Positions 57,537-64,000 of a stretch of 64,000 nt of DNA are shown here, piece by piece. Below the pieces are notes generated by a model. That model had not been told where the DNA came from and ran no database searches. It saw nothing but the letters and a program-made list of their open reading frames with translations. Position 1 is the first letter of the stretch. Each line of letters begins with the position of its first letter. The position numbers and the translations under genes were made by a program. The stretch is from Mycolicibacterium flavescens (GTDB lineage: Bacteria; Actinomycetota; Actinomycetes; Mycobacteriales; Mycobacteriaceae), in NCBI GenBank assembly GCA_900637135.1, contig LR134353.1, forward strand, positions 620,001-684,000, written 5' to 3'.

Positions 57537-57620
57537 CCGAGGCTGTTAGGCTGCGGAACAGAGGACTACCGTCCGGATGGACAGGCATCCCGCAACCCAA
57601 TCTGAACAGGAAATATCTTC

Positions 57621-58832
<1,212 letters not shown>

Positions 58833-58860
58833 CACGAGTCTGAGGGTTTAAGGAAAAAAC

Positions 58861-61005
58861 ATGGCAGAGAACACCATTCAGTGGGACAAGGATGCCGACG
58901 GCATCGTCACCCTGACGCTCGACGATCCGACCGGCTCGGCCAACGTGATGAACGAGCATTACAAGGAATCCATGCACAATGCCGTCGAACGCCTTGTTGC
59001 GGAAAAGGATTCGATTACCGGCGTCGTCATCACCAGCGCGAAGAAGACCTTCTTCGCCGGCGGTGACCTCAAGGGCATGATGAACGTCGGCCCGGACAAC
59101 GCCGCCGAAGCGTTCGAAGAGGTCGAGTCCATCAAGGCCGACCTGCGCAAGCTCGAGACGCTGGGTAAGCCGGTCGTGGCGGCCATCAACGGCGCCGCGC
59201 TGGGCGGTGGCCTGGAGATTGCGCTGGCCTGCCATCATCGGATCGCCGCCGACGTCAAGGGCTCGGTCATCGGTCTGCCCGAGGTCACGTTGGGTCTGCT
59301 GCCCGGCGGTGGCGGCGTGACCCGCACCGTGCGGATGTTCGGCATCCAGAAGGCGTTCATGGAGGTGCTCAGCCAGGGCACCCGCTTCAAGCCGGGCAAG
59401 GCCAAGGACACCGGCCTGGTCGACGAACTGGTCAGCAGCGTCGACGAACTCGTGCCGGCCGCCAAGGCTTGGATCAAGGCCAACCCGGACAGCCACACCC
59501 AACCGTGGGATGCCAAGGGCTACAAGATGCCCGGCGGCACGCCGACCTCGCCTGGCCTGGCCAGCATTCTGCCGTCGTTCCCGGCGCTGCTGCGCAAGCA
59601 ACTCAAGGGTGCGCCGATGCCTGCGCCGCGGGCGATCCTCAACGCCGCCGTCGAGGGCGCGCAGGTCGACTTCGACACCGCGAGCCGCATCGAGAGCCGC
59701 TACTTCACGCAGCTGGTCACGGGCCAGACCGCCAAGAACATGATCCAGGCGTTCTTCCTGGACCTGCAGGCCATCAACGGCGGTGCGTCGCGGCCCGACG
59801 GTATCGAGCCCGTCAAGATCAACAAGATCGGCGTGCTGGGCGCGGGCATGATGGGCGCCGGCATCGCCTACGTGTCGGCCAAGGCCGGGTTCGACGTGGT
59901 GCTCAAGGACGTCAGCCTCGAAGCCGCCCAAAAGGGTAAGGGTTACTCGGAGAAACTCGAGGCCAAGGCGCTCGAGCGGGGCAAGACCACCCAGGAGCGC
60001 TCCGACGCCCTGCTGGCCCGCATCACGCCGACGGGCGATCCCGCCGACCTGAAGGGTGTCGACTTCGTCGTCGAGGCGGTCTTCGAGGATCAGGACCTCA
60101 AGCACAAGGTGTTCCAGGAGATCGAGGACATCGTCGAGCCCAACGCGCTGCTGGGATCGAACACCTCGACGCTGCCGATCACCGGTTTGGCGACCGGTGT
60201 GAAGCGCCAGGAGGACTTCATCGGCATCCACTTCTTCTCGCCGGTCGACAAGATGCCGCTGGTGGAGATCATCAAGGGCGAGAAGACCTCTGACGAGGCG
60301 TTGGCCCGGGTGTTCGACTACACGCTGGCCATCGGCAAGACCCCGATCGTGGTGAACGACAGCCGCGGGTTCTTCACCAGCCGCGTCATCGGCACGTTCG
60401 TCAACGAGGCGCTGGCGATGCTCGGTGAGGGCGTTGCGGCCGCGAGCATCGAGCAGGCCGGCTCGCAGGCGGGCTACCCGGCGCCGCCGCTGCAGCTGTC
60501 CGACGAGCTCAACCTCGAGCTGATGCACAAGATCGCCGTCGCCACCCGCAAGGGCGTCGAGAGCACGGGCGGCACTTATGAGCCGCACCCGGCCGAGGCG
60601 GTCGTCGAGAAGATGATCGAGATCGGACGGCCGTCGCGGCTGAAGGGTGCGGGCTTCTACGAGTACGCCGACGGCAAGCGCGTCGGGCTGTGGCCGGGTC
60701 TGAAGGAGACCTTCAACTCCGGCAACACGTCGATCCCGTTGCAGGACATGATCGATCGCATGCTGTTCGCCGAGGCGCTGGAGACCCAGAAGTGCCTTGA
60801 CGAGGGCGTGCTCACGTCGACCGCTGACGCGAACATCGGCTCGATCATGGGTATCGGCTTCCCGCCCTACACCGGTGGTTCGGCGCAGTTCATCGTCGGC
60901 TACCAGGGTCCTGGCGGTGTCGGCAAGGAGGCCTTCGTGGCCCGCGCCAAGGAACTCGCGGCCAAGTACGGCGAGCGGTTCAGCCCGCCGGCGTCGCTGA
61001 CCTGA
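58861..61005 (+). CDS. fadB: Multifunctional fatty-acid oxidation protein FadB
   Basis: 714 residues: an N-terminal enoyl-CoA hydratase domain with the oxyanion-hole G-A-A-L-G-G-G segment (residues near 110), and a C-terminal 3-hydroxyacyl-CoA dehydrogenase with the NAD motif G-V-L-G-A-G-M-M-G-A-G and catalytic H-F-F-S-P. Equivalent to Rv0860. Together with FadA it forms the beta-oxidation complex. An IS110 element begins shortly after its stop. Confidence 0.96.
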   Translation: MAENTIQWDKDADGIVTLTLDDPTGSANVMNEHYKESMHNAVERLVAEKDSITGVVITSAKKTFFAGGDLKGMMNVGPDNAAEAFEEVESIKADLRKLETLGKPVVAAINGAALGGGLEIALACHHRIAADVKGSVIGLPEVTLGLLPGGGGVTRTVRMFGIQKAFMEVLSQGTRFKPGKAKDTGLVDELVSSVDELVPAAKAWIKANPDSHTQPWDAKGYKMPGGTPTSPGLASILPSFPALLRKQLKGAPMPAPRAILNAAVEGAQVDFDTASRIESRYFTQLVTGQTAKNMIQAFFLDLQAINGGASRPDGIEPVKINKIGVLGAGMMGAGIAYVSAKAGFDVVLKDVSLEAAQKGKGYSEKLEAKALERGKTTQERSDALLARITPTGDPADLKGVDFVVEAVFEDQDLKHKVFQEIEDIVEPNALLGSNTSTLPITGLATGVKRQEDFIGIHFFSPVDKMPLVEIIKGEKTSDEALARVFDYTLAIGKTPIVVNDSRGFFTSRVIGTFVNEALAMLGEGVAAASIEQAGSQAGYPAPPLQLSDELNLELMHKIAVATRKGVESTGGTYEPHPAEAVVEKMIEIGRPSRLKGAGFYEYADGKRVGLWPGLKETFNSGNTSIPLQDMIDRMLFAEALETQKCLDEGVLTSTADANIGSIMGIGFPPYTGGSAQFIVGYQGPGGVGKEAFVARAKELAAKYGERFSPPASLT

Positions 61006-61280
61006 CGCATAACTCCATCGCCGCTTTGACGGGTGGGTGATTCGCTAGATTGGCGTCAGTGTGAAGGTGAGGTGCCGCGTAGTGCGGTGGTTGAATCCTT
61101 TTCACCTGGTGTCTGGCTCTTAGATTGGCTGCCGCCTTTGGTTGGCGTTCACGCGTTTTGCCGGCATCAGGTGTGAAGGACCGGCCGGCGTGACTTGATA
61201 GGAGCGTGGCACCGCCCCCAACTGAGGTATGTCCGCCGACCGGCCCAACCGTCACCTCTCAGTGAATGGAGGCAACCACC
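61006..61280 (+). ncRNA. Non-coding upstream region of the IS110 element, candidate bridge RNA
   Basis: No protein frame. It shows direct repeats TAGATTGGC (61046, 61121) and GTGTGAAGG (61059, 61171), a hairpin CCGC-GTAGT-GCGG (61075-61087), and GTGAA/AGGTG segments that can pair with TTCAC/CACCT at 61101-61107. IS110-family elements encode a guide (bridge) RNA in their non-coding ends. Placement is inferred from family knowledge and structure; its ends and target loops are not determined. Confidence 0.4.
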
Positions 61281-62345
61281 ATGGTTGTTGTTGGAGCCGA
61301 TGTACACAAGCGCACGCATACCTTCGTCGCCGTCGACGAGGTAGGCCGCAAGCTCGGCGAGAAGACCGTCAAGGCCCTCACCGGCGGGCATACCGAAGCG
61401 GTGATGTGGGCCCGTGAGCATTTCGGAACCGATGTCATCTGGGCGATCGAAGACTGCCGGCATCTGTCAGCGCGTCTAGAGCGCGACCTGTTCGCGTTGG
61501 GGCAGAAAGTGGTGCGGGTCCCGCCCAAGCTGATGGCCCAGACCCGGGCCTCGGCCCGCACCCGGGGTAAGTCCGATCCCATCGATGCGCTGGCAGTCGC
61601 TCGTGGTTTCCTGCGTGAGCCCGATCTGCCGGTAGCCGCTCATGACGAGGTGTCGCGTGAACTCAAGCTGTTGGTGGATCGACGCGAAGACCTTGTGGCA
61701 CAACGCACTGCGACGATTAACCGGCTGCTGTGGCGGGTTCACGAGCTCGATCCCGCCCATGCCCCCAAGGCGCGCTCGTTGAATCTGGCCAAGCACCGCA
61801 GACTGCTCGGCGACTGGCTGCACACCCAAACCGGCATCGTCGCCGAGTTGGCCCGCGACGAGCTGGCCGACATCAGCCGCCTCACCGAGACCATCGACGG
61901 GTTGGCCAAACGGATCGGTGCCCGTGTCCGCCAGGTCGCCCCGGTGTTGCTGGCCATGCCGGGATGTGGCGAGCTGACCGCGGCCAAACTCGTCGGCGAA
62001 ACCGCCGGGGTGACCCGATTCAAGAGCGAGGCGGCCTTCGCGCGTCACGCCGGGGTGGCCCCGGTGCCGGTATGGTCGGGCAACACCCGCGGACGAGTCC
62101 GTATGACCCGCTCGGGCAACCGCCAACTCAACACCGCCCTACACCGCATCGCCGTCACCCAAATCCGCCTCCAGGGCCTCGGACAGACCTATTACCGCCA
62201 CCGCATCACCAACGGCGACTCCACACCCGAAGCCCTGCGCTGCCTCAAACGCCGCCTGGCCCGCGTCGTCTACGGCCACCTGCACACCGACCACAACAAT
62301 CGTCAAAAGCCTTGCCAAGCGGCAGCGGCTTGACATAGGAGAAAC
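61010..62345 (+). mobile_element. IS110-family insertion sequence (ends approximate)
   Basis: One transposase plus a 275-base upstream non-coding end, placed between fadB and the acyl-CoA ligase gene. IS110 elements lack terminal inverted repeats, so ends cannot be read directly. CTTGATAGGAG at 61194 and CTTGACATAGGAG at 62329 are similar and may relate to element ends or donor sites; the right one also supplies AGGAG just before the ligase GTG. Boundaries are uncertain by tens of bases. Confidence 0.6.
61281..62333 (+). CDS. IS110-family transposase
   Basis: 350 residues from ATG 61281 (GGAGG eight bases upstream). The N-terminal RuvC-like domain has the DEDD set: Asp7 (G-A-D-V-H-K), Glu57 (W-A-I-E-D-C), Asp99 and Asp102 (S-D-P-I-D-A). 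The C-terminal Transposase_20 domain shows M-P-G-C-G-E-L-T-A and R-M-T-R-S-G-N-R-Q-L-N with the probable catalytic serine. All key residues are present, so the enzyme looks active. Confidence 0.93.
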   Translation: MVVVGADVHKRTHTFVAVDEVGRKLGEKTVKALTGGHTEAVMWAREHFGTDVIWAIEDCRHLSARLERDLFALGQKVVRVPPKLMAQTRASARTRGKSDPIDALAVARGFLREPDLPVAAHDEVSRELKLLVDRREDLVAQRTATINRLLWRVHELDPAHAPKARSLNLAKHRRLLGDWLHTQTGIVAELARDELADISRLTETIDGLAKRIGARVRQVAPVLLAMPGCGELTAAKLVGETAGVTRFKSEAAFARHAGVAPVPVWSGNTRGRVRMTRSGNRQLNTALHRIAVTQIRLQGLGQTYYRHRITNGDSTPEALRCLKRRLARVVYGHLHTDHNNRQKPCQAAAA

Positions 62346-62347
62346 CC

Positions 62348-63829
62348 GTGCCGGAAAGCTTCACCGACGAGTTCGCGGCCGGGCTGGCCCGTTACGGCAG
62401 TAATCCCTGTATCGAGTTCGAGGGGCGCTGGTACAGCGGCGACGAGGTGACGGCGTACGGTCGTGCCATCGCGCAGGCGCTGCGGGATGCGAGCGTTCCC
62501 GACGAGGCCCCGGTCGGTTTGGTGGTCAGGAACCGGTTGCCGCACGCCGCGGCGATCATCGGCTTCCTCGCCGCGGGCCGCACGGTGTCGATGATCTACT
62601 CGTTCCAGTCGCCCGAGGCCATCGGCTGCGACATCGAGACGCTCCGACTCTCGGCCGTCGTCGCCGACGGTGAGGACTGGACCGCGCCGGTCATCGACGC
62701 GGCTCAGCGGGCAGGCAGCGCGGGCGTGGAGATATCGGCGCGCCAACCGATCGTCGCTGCGGTGCCCGGGCTGGATCGCCGAGACCCGCGACGCGCCCAT
62801 GCTGAGCCTGAACCCGGTGTCGCACTGCAGATTCTGACGAGCGGCACGACGGGACCGCCGAAGCGCCAGTCGATCAAGACCCCGGTGCTCGAGCGTACGG
62901 TGTTCAGCGTCACCAGCGGCGAGACCGCACCGGCCGACGCCCCGCCCGAACTCGCCTATTGGCAGTTCGGCGGAATCGGTGTATGTCAATTGATCGCCGG
63001 TGTGTACAACGGCAGGCGGATCGTGATGCTCGAGCGATTCAGCGTCGAAGACTACGTGAATCTCGTGAAACGGCACCGCATCACCCGTTCGGGTGTGCAG
63101 CCCGCCGTCATCCGGATGTTGCTGGACGCCGACGTGGCGAAGGAAGATCTCGCGTCGCTGGACTTCCTGATCAGCGCGTCCGGCCCGCTGGACCCCGAGA
63201 CCCGCGACGAGTTCGAGGCGAAATACGGTATCCCGATCGTGCTGGCCTACGGCGCAACGGAATTCGCGGGATCGCTGTGCGCATGGTCTCCGGAGATGCA
63301 ACGCGACTTCGGTTCGGCCAAGCGCAACAGCGTCGGCAGGGCCCTGCCCGACGTCGAGTTGCGCATCGTCGACCCGGACACCGGAGGCGAGCTTGCGGCC
63401 GGCGAGCAAGGCCTCCTGGAGGCCAAGGTCGCGCCGATCGGACCGGACTGGATCCGCACCACCGACATCGCCTCGATGGACGACGACGGGTTCGTCACCC
63501 TGCATGGAAGGGCCGACGGGGCGATCAACCGCGGTGGGTTCAAGGTCCTGCCGGAAACCGTTCGGCGCGTGCTGATCTCACATCCCGCCGTCCGCGACGC
63601 GTGCGTGGTCGGCGTGCGTGACGCGCGCCTGGGCGAGGTGCCCGTCGCAGCCGTCGAGGTGTCTCCGGGACTGCCGGTGCCCTCCGACGACGAACTTGCC
63701 GACCTGGTGCGGCGCTCGCTGCCCGTGTACAACGTGCCGGTGGCGTTCACGGTCGTCGACGAACTGCCGCGCAACCCGGCGCTGAAGGTGAGCCTGCCCG
63801 CCGTCGCCGCGCTGTTCGAGCCGCGCTAG
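62348..63829 (+). CDS. AMP-dependent acyl-CoA ligase (class I adenylating)
   Basis: 493 residues from GTG 62348. The AMP-binding P-loop L-T-S-G-T-T-G-P-P-K is near residue 165; A-Y-G-A-T-E (A5 motif), R-T-T-D-I-A-S-M (A7-like) and the hinge plus R-x-x-G-x-x-K-V region follow. Activates a carboxylate to its CoA thioester, probably fatty or aromatic. Starts only 14 bases past the transposase stop, so its ribosome-binding site may come from the element. Stop overlaps the convergent gene. Confidence 0.88.
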   Translation: MPESFTDEFAAGLARYGSNPCIEFEGRWYSGDEVTAYGRAIAQALRDASVPDEAPVGLVVRNRLPHAAAIIGFLAAGRTVSMIYSFQSPEAIGCDIETLRLSAVVADGEDWTAPVIDAAQRAGSAGVEISARQPIVAAVPGLDRRDPRRAHAEPEPGVALQILTSGTTGPPKRQSIKTPVLERTVFSVTSGETAPADAPPELAYWQFGGIGVCQLIAGVYNGRRIVMLERFSVEDYVNLVKRHRITRSGVQPAVIRMLLDADVAKEDLASLDFLISASGPLDPETRDEFEAKYGIPIVLAYGATEFAGSLCAWSPEMQRDFGSAKRNSVGRALPDVELRIVDPDTGGELAAGEQGLLEAKVAPIGPDWIRTTDIASMDDDGFVTLHGRADGAINRGGFKVLPETVRRVLISHPAVRDACVVGVRDARLGEVPVAAVEVSPGLPVPSDDELADLVRRSLPVYNVPVAFTVVDELPRNPALKVSLPAVAALFEPR

Positions 63830-63999
63830 AACGCCCCGAGGTCAGCCGACAACCAGTGCTGCGGCTTCATGAAGACCACCACGCTGGCGCCGTGCTCGCG
63901 GCGCGCGTATTCGAGGTACGCATCGACCTTTTCGGGCGGCAGATAGCGTTTGGTGACCTCGACGAGTCGCTCGTCGGTGCCGGGCTCGATGCGGCTGAC
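63826..63999 (-). CDS. Unrecognised protein, C-terminal fragment
   Basis: The minus-strand frame enters at the window edge and ends with a TAG at 63826-63828, overlapping the ligase stop. The visible 57 residues include K-R-Y-L-P-P-E-K-V-D-A-Y-L-E-Y-A-R-R-E-H and a C-terminal V-V-V-F-M-K-P-Q-H-W-L. No family recognised from this portion. Confidence 0.5.
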   Translation of the reverse strand, partial: VSRIEPGTDERLVEVTKRYLPPEKVDAYLEYARREHGASVVVFMKPQHWLSADLGAF

Positions 64000-64000
64000 C

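Overview
The window reads as a chromosomal segment of a non-tuberculous, probably fast-growing Mycobacterium (Mycolicibacterium type). It is GC-rich. Gene content and order follow the M. tuberculosis Rv0784-Rv0826 block, then jump to a block like Rv0854-Rv0860. Lineage-specific markers present are mycothiol synthase MshD, GlnR, LmeA, DesA1, the PstS lipoprotein, an MpaB-family protein, a solitary Mce protein, and many promoters whose TANNNT -10 box lies 6-8 nt before the start codon (leaderless mRNAs). Homology statements come from recognising motifs and from memory; no search was run.

Layout. 1-4.0 kb: the end of a glutathione peroxidase, a DUF2334 protein, a flavin dehydrogenase, a metallo-hydrolase and a secreted protein. 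4.0-21.6 kb: purine synthesis genes interleaved with others, namely purS-purQ, purL (first gene of a four-gene overlapping operon), purF and purM. Between them lie an encapsulin/DyP-peroxidase nanocompartment operon, aminopeptidase PepC, a beta-lactamase-like lipoprotein, a lone mce gene and a decayed DoxX-like gene. 21.6-31.2 kb: DUF3073, a YgfZ-like protein, aminodeoxychorismate lyase, a solute-binding lipoprotein, a nitrobindin cluster, the sulfur operon (uORF-DUF4395-cysA2-sseC), thiX-lmeA, glnR and mshD. 31.2-36 kb: the pstS-pstC-pstA-pstB phosphate operon behind a PHO box, with phoU converging on it. 36-44.5 kb: an LCP cell-wall ligase, dus-desA1, a tandem triplet of small secreted proteins, a TetR/MpaB pair and an HNH nuclease.

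44.5-45.0 kb holds four tRNA genes (Lys on minus; Glu, Asp, Phe on plus). 45.2-51.1 kb is an accessory metabolic region: short-chain dehydrogenases, a metallo-hydrolase, SnoaL-like proteins and a TetR regulator flanked by two matching operators. 51-54.7 kb has three SRPBCC paralogues around a frameshifted alpha-methylacyl-CoA racemase, plus a frameshifted UBP zinc-finger gene. 54.7-61 kb carries an aminotransferase, an FGGY kinase and the fadA-fadB beta-oxidation operon. An IS110-family element, whose upstream non-coding region may encode a bridge RNA, separates fadB from an acyl-CoA ligase. The window closes inside an unrecognised minus-strand gene.

Most notable items: a leaderless polycysteine uORF ahead of the sulfurtransferase operon; the encapsulin with a visible cargo-loading tail on DyP; a short-ORF/hairpin leader after pabC; the IS110 non-coding end; and three genes with apparent frame lesions.
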